Positions 1 to 6,687 of a stretch of DNA of 64,000 nt are shown here, piece by piece. The notes beneath the pieces are model-generated. The model ran no database searches, was not told the origin of the DNA, and was given only the letters and a program-made list of their open reading frames with translations. The stretch covers positions 372,001 through 436,000 of the forward strand of contig NZ_CAIJDP010000060.1 in the NCBI RefSeq assembly GCF_903819435.1. The letters are read 5' to 3'. Every line of letters starts with the position of its first letter. Position 1 is the first letter of the stretch. Position numbers and translations under genes: made by a program. This stretch comes from Flavobacterium salmonis (GTDB lineage Bacteria; Bacteroidota; Bacteroidia; Flavobacteriales; Flavobacteriaceae).

Positions 1-315
1 ACGATTTTCTTTTTTCTTTTTAAAGAATGCATTTTCGTAATAATACGTTTTTCTACTTGGAATTCCTTTCATGCTTTTATTATAGTAAGTGGTAAAAAGT
101 ACGATAATACCATCTTTATACTCTTCCTTTGCTAATAATACGTTATTAGTCCATCTATGTATTTCTACAGAACCTGTAAAAATCGAATCATCAGCCGTTT
201 TATAAACAAGATTTTCTTTAACATAAATATCTTTAGGATTAAGTGCCGTAGTATCCTGCGAAAAACTTTGAAGACTAAAAAACAATAAAAAAAAGAATAC
301 TATTTTATGATTCAT
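1..315 (-). CDS. Secreted MORN/YwqK-like protein, 3' end cut by window
   Basis: The reading frame opens at an ATG at 313-315 and stays open to the window edge, so only the first 105 residues are seen. The N-terminus is a clear signal peptide (MNHKIVFFFLLFFSLQSFSQ) with a likely cut after SFSQ. The mature part contains DDSIFTGSVEIHRW and a following KEEYKDGIIV, which resembles the repeats of secreted YwqK/MORN-variant proteins that are common in Flavobacterium. In that family the repeats have the pattern G-x-V-x-x-Y/W, then a D-G-x turn. Function is unknown; an exported or outer-surface role is inferred from the signal peptide. Alternative: an unrelated small secreted protein. Confidence 0.6.
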   Translation of the reverse strand, partial: MNHKIVFFFLLFFSLQSFSQDTTALNPKDIYVKENLVYKTADDSIFTGSVEIHRWTNNVLLAKEEYKDGIIVLFTTYYNKSMKGIPSRKTYYYENAFFKKKKENR

Positions 316-348
316 AAATTAATTTATATTAAGTGTTTAGCGCCTAAT

Positions 349-972
349 TTATTTTTTTCTCCCAACAAAACGAATCACAGAACCTTTTCCGTTATGAAAC
401 AAACCTTCGCTTAATTCAATTTCTTTTTCCTCTAATTCGATGATTTCATAATCAGAAAAATCGGACTGGATTTCTTCAATTGAGAATAAGGATTCAATAT
501 CTTTTGGACCGCCTACTTTATGATCCTTCGCCAGATATTCAAGATGTTTTTTGCTGAAGGCTTCAAAAATTATAATTCCGCCTTTGCGTAAATACTGCTG
601 TAGTGTTTTATGAATAGCCGATTTTATTTCTGCGGGAAAATGTGCATAAATCAGAGCAATTGCATCAAATTGTTCTGTTTGATAATCAAGAGATTCTAAT
701 TCACCAACCTGATAACCAATCGTTACATTATTAGCTTCAGCCAGTTTAATTGCCTTGTTTTTTCCCTCGGCACTAATATCAAAAGCATCAGCCTTCCAGC
801 CTATTCTGGCTGCAAAAACAGCATTTCGTCCTTCTCCTTCTGCCGGAAAAAGGATAGTTCCTGGATTTAATTTTTCCAGTTGTTCTTTTAGGTAATTATT
901 AGGTTCCTCGCCATACGCAAATTCTTCTTTGCTGTAGCGGTCATCCCATCTTTGGGCCCAGGGGGTTGTCAT
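349..972 (-). CDS. Class I SAM-dependent methyltransferase
   Basis: This 207-residue protein looks like a soluble class I methyltransferase of the TehB/Methyltransf_25 type. It opens with [21 protein letters not shown], typical of this group. The SAM-binding glycine motif appears as [16 protein letters not shown] near residues 50-65, followed by an acidic turn (ADAFDIS). A later IALIYAHFP segment occupies the motif IV position. An upstream in-frame start at 999 would add nine residues (MHDKNKRNN), but the ATG at 970-972 matches the usual family start, so I chose it. The substrate is not predictable; thiopurine, tellurite or small-molecule methylation are all possible. It is divergent from the XRE regulator. 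Confidence 0.8.
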   Translation of the reverse strand: MTTPWAQRWDDRYSKEEFAYGEEPNNYLKEQLEKLNPGTILFPAEGEGRNAVFAARIGWKADAFDISAEGKNKAIKLAEANNVTIGYQVGELESLDYQTEQFDAIALIYAHFPAEIKSAIHKTLQQYLRKGGIIIFEAFSKKHLEYLAKDHKVGGPKDIESLFSIEEIQSDFSDYEIIELEEKEIELSEGLFHNGKGSVIRFVGRKK

Positions 973-1155
973 GTTATTGCGTTTATTTTTATCATGCACT
1001 ACTCGTTTTAGTGTTATGGCAATAAAAGTTTTGGGAGCGTTTTCATAAAATCGTATTTTTACTATTTCACAGCTAAGTTATAATTTTAAAAGTATAATCT
1101 ATACGAAATGCGGATATAATATCTGACACAAAAGATGTTTTATCCGATATTTTTT

Positions 1156-1200
1156 TATCTTTGAGACTAAGACTTTTTAATCTAAATGGCTTTATCTTTG
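1156..1200 (+). promoter_or_regulatory. Two Bacteroidota -7 boxes ahead of the XRE regulator
   Basis: TATCTTTG occurs twice, at 1156-1163 and 1193-1200. Both match the Bacteroidota -7 consensus TAnnTTTG exactly. They lie 63 and 26 bases before the ATG at 1226. No good -33 TTG was evident at ideal spacing for either, so which one is used is unknown. Confidence 0.45.
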
Positions 1201-1225
1201 AGCCATTAGAAAATTGATACTCGTT

Positions 1226-1633
1226 ATGGAACAGAAAATACATCAGGGAAGAAACGTAAAACGTTTTAGAGAAATGCTCGGCATCAAACAAGAGGCTTTG
1301 GCTTATGCTCTGGGAGATGACTGGAACCAGAAGAAAATTTCTATCCTGGAGCAGAAAGATGTTATTGAAGATGGTCTTCTTAAACAAATCTCGAATTCTT
1401 TGAAAATTCCTGTTGAAGCTTTTCAGAATTTTGATGAGGAGCAGGCTGTAAACATTATTGCTAACACTTTTCATGAAGGAGCAGTTGCTAACAATTCTGG
1501 ATATATCAATTGCACTTTTAATCCGATTGATAAAATTGTGGAAATACATGAAGAGAAGCTAGCTTTATACGAGCGTATGCTGAAAGAAAAAGATGAAATG
1601 ATGACAAGGCTTGAAAAGCTAATCAGTAAATAA
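1226..1633 (+). CDS. XRE-family helix-turn-helix regulator
   Basis: The product is 135 residues long and starts MEQKIHQGRNVKRFREMLGI. Residues 8-60 form an XRE-type HTH: RNVKRFREMLGIKQEALAYA is followed by WNQKKISILEQ as the recognition helix region. The C-terminal third (EIHEEKLALYERMLKEKDEM) is predicted to be a coiled coil, probably for dimerisation. A TTG four codons upstream would extend the frame, but the ATG at 1226 gives the canonical start. The gene stands alone, divergent from the methyltransferase, and its target is unknown. Single-domain XRE proteins with this coiled-coil tail are common in Flavobacteria. Confidence 0.82.
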   Translation: MEQKIHQGRNVKRFREMLGIKQEALAYALGDDWNQKKISILEQKDVIEDGLLKQISNSLKIPVEAFQNFDEEQAVNIIANTFHEGAVANNSGYINCTFNPIDKIVEIHEEKLALYERMLKEKDEMMTRLEKLISK

Positions 1634-1718
1634 CCCCGTTGTTTTTTAAGTATTCTTTACTAACATTATTCATATCTGTGAAATACTGAGTTGCTTACTT
1701 ACAACAGTTAACCATTTT

Positions 1719-1794
1719 TATAAAGTATATAAAATAAGTTGATACAATAAAAAAACCTCGCAAATTGCGAGGTTTTACTTTTATATACTTTATA
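1719..1794. repeat. Nested inverted repeat with terminator hairpin
   Basis: An outer 16-bp perfect inverted repeat (TATAAAGTATATAAAA at 1719-1734 and its complement at 1779-1794) encloses a second hairpin, AACCTCGCAAATTGCGAGGTT at 1754-1774. The inner hairpin is flanked by A and T runs and would terminate transcription from the XRE gene. The outer arms are unusual for a terminator and suggest the unit is a small repeat element. Confidence 0.6.
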
Positions 1795-1937
1795 GAGCCC
1801 CTATGTCCGCACGGAAAAAATTTCCGCGTAATCGTTGAGCATAACTGCGCGATCGGGTTGCCATATTGCAATTTCAAACTATTGGGTTTCCATTAGATAA
1901 ATAGTCGACAGTTAGATAAAATATCGTTTGTCCAATC
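1795..1937. other. GC-richer noncoding pocket, unexplained
   Basis: The stretch around 1796-1862 is clearly less AT-rich than its surroundings and holds a perfect hairpin, CGGAAA-AAA-TTTCCG, near 1814-1828. A 60-codon minus-strand frame crosses it (1695-1877), but it runs through the terminator hairpin and has no recognisable domain, so I do not call a gene. No tRNA T-loop motif was found. It could be a remnant of a mobile element. Confidence 0.3.
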
Positions 1938-2303
1938 TTAACCAATAAGTTTTGTCATACCACTATTTACATCTATTTCTGCAAAATTATGTTTTCCCAT
2001 AACGATAAGCAGTTTGTCTGTATTATATCCTATATATCTTATTTGAGGCTCTCCCACTTTTGGTTCTCCACAAACAGAAATTACATTGGTTTGCCATTTC
2101 AATTTGCTTCTTTTGTAGGCAGATATTGTTTGCAGGTCATTTTCAACATAATAAATAATGTTGTTTTTTTTAATTCCTCTTTTTTGTGTTTTTGCAAAAT
2201 TTATTTCTGAATTTTTTGAAATTAAAGCATCATTTAATTTTTCAGCAATACCCGTTTGAGTTACAAAAAAGGTTAACATAGATAATTTTAGAAATGGTTT
2301 CAT
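1938..2303 (-). CDS. Small predicted secreted protein, unknown function
   Basis: This 121-residue protein has a weak N-terminal signal peptide (MKPFLKLSMLTFFVTQTGIA) followed by a basic, beta-rich region. A segment near residues 40-75 (KKNNIIYYVENDLQTISAYK) and the C-terminal NTDKLLIVMGKHNFAEID look like beta strands of a small export-domain protein. I do not recognise a family. It is monocistronic: the XRE gene is convergent with it, and nrtA-like transcription ends 79 bases beyond its start region at a hairpin. Codon use resembles its neighbours. Confidence 0.5.
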   Translation of the reverse strand: MKPFLKLSMLTFFVTQTGIAEKLNDALISKNSEINFAKTQKRGIKKNNIIYYVENDLQTISAYKRSKLKWQTNVISVCGEPKVGEPQIRYIGYNTDKLLIVMGKHNFAEIDVNSGMTKLIG

Positions 2304-2384
2304 CAGGATAGAATTTGGGGTTCATAATCGGCTCAAATATAACTAATTAAAGCATATAATATGCTTTTAGTAAGTCAAAAAAAA

Positions 2385-2413
2385 TACCCTTTTTCTGAAA
2401 CAGAAAAAAGGGT
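2385..2413 (-). terminator. Rho-independent terminator of the nrtA-like gene
   Basis: A stem of TACCCTTTTTCTG with its complement is followed, on the minus strand, by a run of eight or nine T. It lies about 80 bases past the stop codon of the binding-protein gene. Confidence 0.8.
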
Positions 2414-2491
2414 AAAATATGTAAGTAAATTTCGGATAAAAACGATTTGTTTTTAGCTAAAATTCTTATATTCAGTGATAACCATAGGTAA

Positions 2492-3880
2492 CTAATCCTT
2501 TATTCCAATTTTAAAACCTTTAATATATTCAACAGGTTTTTTTCCATCATACAGCATATTGTCAATAAATTCTGTAGTTGCAGGCTTATAGCCATCAGTT
2601 ACAGGAATTTCTGCTTTTGTTAAAAATCCTTCTTCTAATAATAATTTGGCAGCAGTGTTCCAAATTTCGGGTTTATAGACCTCTTTGATTTTAGTATGAT
2701 ACCATTCATTTGTTTTGGGTTCTGCAATTTGTCCCCAGCGCTTCATTTGAGTCAAAAACCAAATCCCATCAGAATAATAAGGATAAGTGGCATTGTATCT
2801 AAAAAAAACATTGAAATCAGGTATAGATCTAACATCCCCTTTTTCGAATTCAAATGTTCCCAACATCGAATTATCGATTACTCTTTTTTCTCCGTCTACA
2901 TAAGCCGATTTTGACAGAATACGGGTTGCTTCTTTTCTGTTCACAGGGTCATCCAGCCATTTTCCTGCTTTAATCAATGCTTTTGTAATTGCAATTGTAG
3001 TATTTGGGTATTTTTCGACAAATTCCTTCGTCATCACAAATACTTTTTCAGGATGGTTTTTCCAGATTTCCCTGCTTGTAACAACCGGCACCCCAATTCC
3101 CTGATCAACAGCCTGCTGATTCCATGGCTCTCCTACGCAATAGGCGTTTATAGTCCCTGCCAGTAATGTTTCCGGCATTTGTGGCGGTGCTGTTATATTC
3201 AACAGTACATCTCCGCCTGTCGTTCCTTTACTTCCCTGAATATTATTGTTACTATAAAATCCCGGATTAATTCCTGCGGCAGCAAGCCAATAGCGCAATT
3301 GATAGTTATGATTCGAATAAGCAGATACAACTCCAATCACAAAAGGTTTGTTTAGTTTTTTATAAAGGTTTAAAGCCGGCATAAGCGCACTTGCAGGTAT
3401 TGGATGTACCGGTTTGCCATATTCCTGCGGAATACTATCCACAATTTTTGACCATACATCTTTTGAAACCGTAATAGCATTTCCGTTCAAATCCATAGAA
3501 AATGTTGTAACAAGAGCTCCTTGTCGTCCACAGCCAACTGCAGCAGCTATGGGTTGTCCGGCCAGCATCTGTGCACCATCAATTTGCTGATCTAATACTT
3601 TATCTAAAATATCTCTCCAGTTGGCCTGTACTTCCAGCTTTACATTTAAGCCTTCAGCTTCAAAAAAACCTAAATGTTTTGCAATTGCCAAAGGAGCCAT
3701 ATCGGTAAGTTTAATAAATCCTATTGTTACATTTGGCTTCTCAAGAACAAGTTTTTTTGTTGTTGGAGGATCGGTTAATAGAAATTTAAAAGATGTACTA
3801 TTTGTATTTTTGCCTTTAAAACTAAAAACAATAAAGAGTACAATAATAAGCGTAGACAATCTGAGTAATGTAGGTTTCAT
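2492..3880 (-). CDS. Orphan NrtA/CmpA-like nitrate-binding protein
   Basis: The product has 462 residues and resembles the periplasmic binding proteins NrtA (nitrate) and CmpA (bicarbonate). Supporting segments are VTIGFIKLTDMAPLAIAKHL (about residues 50-70), GFFEAEGLNVKLEVQANWRD, a GAQMLAGQPIAAAVG stretch and INAYCVGEPWNQQAVDQGIG. The N-terminus (LLRLSTLIIVLFIVFSFKG) is a signal peptide or membrane anchor without a lipobox cysteine. In cyanobacteria such proteins feed an ABC importer, but no permease or ATPase gene is nearby; instead narK lies directly upstream on the same strand. A role as nitrate/nitrite scavenger for NarK or as sensory co-receptor for the nearby kinase is inference. The spacing and a hairpin upstream suggest its own promoter. 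Confidence 0.82.
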   Translation of the reverse strand: MKPTLLRLSTLIIVLFIVFSFKGKNTNSTSFKFLLTDPPTTKKLVLEKPNVTIGFIKLTDMAPLAIAKHLGFFEAEGLNVKLEVQANWRDILDKVLDQQIDGAQMLAGQPIAAAVGCGRQGALVTTFSMDLNGNAITVSKDVWSKIVDSIPQEYGKPVHPIPASALMPALNLYKKLNKPFVIGVVSAYSNHNYQLRYWLAAAGINPGFYSNNNIQGSKGTTGGDVLLNITAPPQMPETLLAGTINAYCVGEPWNQQAVDQGIGVPVVTSREIWKNHPEKVFVMTKEFVEKYPNTTIAITKALIKAGKWLDDPVNRKEATRILSKSAYVDGEKRVIDNSMLGTFEFEKGDVRSIPDFNVFFRYNATYPYYSDGIWFLTQMKRWGQIAEPKTNEWYHTKIKEVYKPEIWNTAAKLLLEEGFLTKAEIPVTDGYKPATTEFIDNMLYDGKKPVEYIKGFKIGIKD

Positions 3881-3916
3881 ACTGGCTGATTTTTGGTTAA
3901 AAAATAAATTGGCATT

Positions 3917-3934
3917 TACTCTAAAAAAAGAGTA
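3917..3934. promoter_or_regulatory. Inverted repeat upstream of the nrtA-like gene
   Basis: TACTCT (3917-3922) and AGAGTA (3929-3934) are perfect inverted arms with a six-base A spacer, 37 bases before the start codon. The arms resemble the TACTTAT heptamers found before narK and nirB, so this may be an operator. No experimental basis. Confidence 0.3.
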
Positions 3935-4003
3935 CTGAATTATTTCCTCAAAGAAATAATTAGCAGAAAAACGACATCAATCGTTTAGGAGATAATTTTA
4001 TAA

Positions 4004-4041
4004 AAAAAGAGTTTTTGAAATTAATCAAAAACTCTTTTTTT
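4004..4041 (-). terminator. Terminator between narK and the nrtA-like gene
   Basis: AAAAAGAGTTTTTG pairs with CAAAAACTCTTTTT around an eight-base loop, with A and T runs on the two sides. It sits just past the narK stop codon and would separate narK transcription from the nrtA-like gene, at least in part. Confidence 0.65.
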
Positions 4042-4148
4042 AAGATTCCTTTTACAGTGGTTATAAAAAGGAGAAAAAAATAGAACACTTTTGGCTTCAG
4101 CCTAATTCAAATAACTAAATAACTAAGAATTAAAAAAAATATAAAAGT

Positions 4149-5627
4149 TTACTGTCTATCGATTACTTTTGACAAAACAGGTTGTTTTTCGTTCATTATT
4201 TTGGTAATTGTATAATGCATCCAAATCAAACAAATAACAGAAAGAAGAAGAATAAAAATCCAGGAGCTTGACCAGATTCCAGTTGCGGTTAATAAGTATC
4301 CAAAAATAATTGGACCAAAGAACCCTCCTAAACCACCAATCATACCTACCATACCGCCAACAACTCCAACTTCTGTCGGAAAATATTCAGGAATGTGCTT
4401 GTAAACTGCTGCTTTCCCTATTCCCCATGAAATTCCAATTAAAATTACCAATACCAAGAAAACCCACATATTGGCATCAAACTTAATTACAGTAATTCCT
4501 TTTGCAAGTAATTCTTTTTTCTTTACGGTTTGATTTTGTTCTACAACTACCTGCTGCCATGATGTACTGGTTGGAAAAATAGCACTTTCATCTGTGATTT
4601 CCTTTTTCTGAGCTACAGCAAAATCTGTTTCCCCAATTTTAATATTTTGATCAGAAACTGAAGTAATTATTCCTTTTTTAGTCGCCAAAACTCCAGGACC
4701 CGTTGTCGTAATTTCCATTTTTGGAACCATTAACAAAGCACTCAAAATAACAGAAGAACTCAACACCCAGTACATTACTTTTCGGGCTCCGTACTTATCT
4801 GACAAGTAACCTCCAAAAGCCCGGATGACACCGGATGGCAAGCTAAACATTGTAGCAAATAATCCACCCATTACCAGACTCGTTTGGTAAACGTTCATGA
4901 AATTTGGTAACAACCATTGGGAATATGCAACAAAACATCCGAAAACTAAAAAGTAATACGCTCCAAAACGCCATACACGGGCAGACTTTAAAGAGCCCAA
5001 CATTTGTGAAACACTTTTTGTATTGTTTTCTATTTTTTTGTTTTCTGCGAATAACAAAAAGGCAACACCAATTACAACTAATGCAACTGCATAAATAACA
5101 GGAAGAATTTTCCAGCCGTTTTGTGGATCCTCTATAGAAAAATGATTTAATAGCGAAGGAGCTAAAAAAGTAGTAATTGCAGCTCCGGCATTCCCCATTC
5201 CGAAGATTCCTAAAGCGCGTCCCTGCCATTCTTTTGGATACCAAATTGAGGTGTATCCAACCCCTATTGCAAAACTTGTTCCTACCATTCCGAACAAAAA
5301 GCTTAATATAGCAAACATTAAAAAGCTGCTAACAAAAGGCAATAAAAATAAAGGAATAGAACACAGTAATAATAATAATGAAAATACATATTTTCCACCA
5401 AATTTATCCGTAAGAATACCCATTGGCAAACGCATCACAGAACCGGTTAATATCGGAATTCCAAGCAACCAGCCTACCTGAACAACGCTCCAGTTAAAGA
5501 TTCCGTTATCTACTAAAAAAGTTACTAAAACTCCATTTAAGGTCCAACATGCAAAACACACTGTAAATGCCAATGTGTTTAAAAATAAAATTTTGTGTGA
5601 TTGCGATAATGAATTTGTATTTGTCAT
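4149..5627 (-). CDS. narK: NarK-type nitrate/nitrite MFS transporter with extra domain
   Basis: This 492-residue protein is a twelve-helix MFS transporter of the nitrate/nitrite porter family. The two nitrate signature motifs are visible: IFGMGNAGAAITTF at 141-154 and GGLGGFFGPIIFGY around 435-450. MFS motif A occurs as GILTDKFGGK (70-79) and GGYLSDKYGARK (272-283). Unlike a standard NarK, about 80 soluble residues (303-386) sit in the loop between TM9 and TM10, which by the usual topology is periplasmic. That insert contains GIITSVSDQNIKIG and VVVEQNQTVKKKELLAKG, which resemble a lipoyl-like barrel-sandwich fold. It probably imports nitrate or nitrite for NirBD. The direction of transport and the role of the insert are inference. 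Confidence 0.9.
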   Translation of the reverse strand: MTNTNSLSQSHKILFLNTLAFTVCFACWTLNGVLVTFLVDNGIFNWSVVQVGWLLGIPILTGSVMRLPMGILTDKFGGKYVFSLLLLLCSIPLFLLPFVSSFLMFAILSFLFGMVGTSFAIGVGYTSIWYPKEWQGRALGIFGMGNAGAAITTFLAPSLLNHFSIEDPQNGWKILPVIYAVALVVIGVAFLLFAENKKIENNTKSVSQMLGSLKSARVWRFGAYYFLVFGCFVAYSQWLLPNFMNVYQTSLVMGGLFATMFSLPSGVIRAFGGYLSDKYGARKVMYWVLSSSVILSALLMVPKMEITTTGPGVLATKKGIITSVSDQNIKIGETDFAVAQKKEITDESAIFPTSTSWQQVVVEQNQTVKKKELLAKGITVIKFDANMWVFLVLVILIGISWGIGKAAVYKHIPEYFPTEVGVVGGMVGMIGGLGGFFGPIIFGYLLTATGIWSSSWIFILLLSVICLIWMHYTITKIMNEKQPVLSKVIDRQ

Positions 5628-5628
5628 G

Positions 5629-5660
5629 GTACTTATATTTTTTTTGGTAAAAATAAGTAC
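5629..5660. promoter_or_regulatory. Inverted TACTTAT heptamers before narK
   Basis: GTACTTAT at 5629-5636 and its complement ATAAGTAC at 5653-5660 form an inverted repeat with a 16-base spacer, immediately upstream of the narK start codon. TACTTAT fits the E. coli NarL heptamer consensus TACYYMT. Together with the same heptamers before nirB, it is a plausible site for the NarL-type regulator encoded next door. Confidence 0.4.
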
Positions 5661-5672
5661 TAAAACGTAGTT

Positions 5673-5696
5673 AAAAACTGCGAAAACGCAGTTTTT
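5673..5696 (-). terminator. Hairpin after the response regulator
   Basis: AAAAACTGCG and CGCAGTTTTT pair around a short AAAA loop, 32 bases past the regulator stop codon, followed by A/T-rich sequence. Between it and the stop lie two TACGTA copies (5707-5712 and 5717-5722) that form a second small inverted repeat. Confidence 0.6.
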
Positions 5697-5727
5697 GAAA
5701 AATATTTACGTAATTATACGTAGTTTT

Positions 5728-6387
5728 TTATAATAATGAATATTCAGCAGCTTTATTAGAAAGTTCCATTAGGTTTTTTACTTTTAATTTTTTCATCAAA
5801 TTAAAACGATGTACCTCTGCAGTACGTTTGCTTATATCTAAAGCTTCAGCAATTTCTTTATTGCCTTTTCCGGATAATAAAAGTGTCAAAATTTCTTTTT
5901 CTCTCTTTGTGATCATCATTTCTTCTCCAAAATTTTGTTTTGGCTCTGCAGAAAGTGATGAAGTTGTTAACTGACTTATTAAAATAGAAGAAATATCACC
6001 GCTAAAATATTTACCTCCATTGGCCACGGTATGTAAGGCTTTCAAAAATTCGTCTTTACTGGAACCTTTTAACAAATACCCGTCAGCTCCTGCTTTTATA
6101 GACTTTAATACATACTCCTCCGATTCGTGCATCGAAAGCATGATAATTTTTACGTTGTTACTATCGCTTCTAAGTTTTTCTACTACTTCGATACCGGTCA
6201 GGTTAGGCATGCGAATATCTACTATAAGTAAGTCCGGCTTATGGGCATCAACAACATCAAGTGCATCGGCACCATCAATTGCTTCACCTACAACCTCTAT
6301 GTTTGCTTCATTTTCAAGTAAAGATTTAATTCCATCTCTTACAAAAACATGATCGTCTGCTAATACAACACGAATAATATCACTCAT
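5728..6387 (-). CDS. NarL/FixJ-type response regulator
   Basis: The protein has 219 residues: a receiver domain (about 5-122) and a LuxR-type HTH (about 150-212). Receiver landmarks are the acidic pair D11-D12, the phospho-acceptor D57 in LLIVDIRMP, and K107 in GYLLKGSS. The HTH region reads ITKREKEILTLLLSGKGNKE followed by IAEALDISKRTAEVH, a standard LuxR/NarL DNA-binding helix pair. The gene lies 300 bases downstream of the histidine kinase in the same direction and directly upstream of narK, so it is very likely the cognate regulator for nitrate/nitrite control. Its likely sites (TACTTAT or TACGTA) are inferred from recurring motifs in this block. Confidence 0.93.
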   Translation of the reverse strand: MSDIIRVVLADDHVFVRDGIKSLLENEANIEVVGEAIDGADALDVVDAHKPDLLIVDIRMPNLTGIEVVEKLRSDSNNVKIIMLSMHESEEYVLKSIKAGADGYLLKGSSKDEFLKALHTVANGGKYFSGDISSILISQLTTSSLSAEPKQNFGEEMMITKREKEILTLLLSGKGNKEIAEALDISKRTAEVHRFNLMKKLKVKNLMELSNKAAEYSLL

Positions 6388-6687
6388 ATTCTACTTAATT
6401 TTGATTCTGAACTTTTACGTATATTCATCTATAACGAACCGCTAAGATACGTAATTTTTAAATTAAGAAATTAGTTAATGTGAAAATGTATCAATTAGGT
6501 AATTAGATAATTTCATAGTGAATCAAATTTTGGTGTTCTTGAATTGTAAAATAAAAAACAGTCTAAACTTTATTATGATTTAAGAAACATACTTTTAATT
6601 GAAAATGAAAAAGTTACGCTATTAATTATATAAAATATCTATTATCACATTTTTCCAATTATCTAATTGGCGCATTTCTCTAATTGA
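6388..6687. other. AT-rich gap between kinase and regulator
   Basis: This 300-base gap has no gene-like frame. Two TACGTA hexamers (6416-6421 and 6448-6453) lie just upstream of the regulator. The rest is low-complexity AT sequence with several near-copies of TAATTAGATAATT in both orientations (for example around 6497-6511 and 6656-6700). No strong terminator hairpin was seen after the kinase. Confidence 0.4.

Noticed and set aside
1073..1549. 158-codon minus-strand frame opposite the XRE gene
   Set aside because: It lies antisense to a recognisable HTH protein; the composition is that of a shadow frame.
1695..1877. Sixty-codon minus-strand frame
   Set aside because: It runs through a terminator hairpin and a repeat, has no domain, no start context and no signal peptide.
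2492..3880. Component of a complete NrtABCD importer
   Set aside because: No permease or ATPase gene occurs on either side within the window.
4843..5244. 133-codon frame within narK
   Set aside because: Out-of-frame shadow of the MFS coding region; cysteine- and serine-rich nonsense-like translation.
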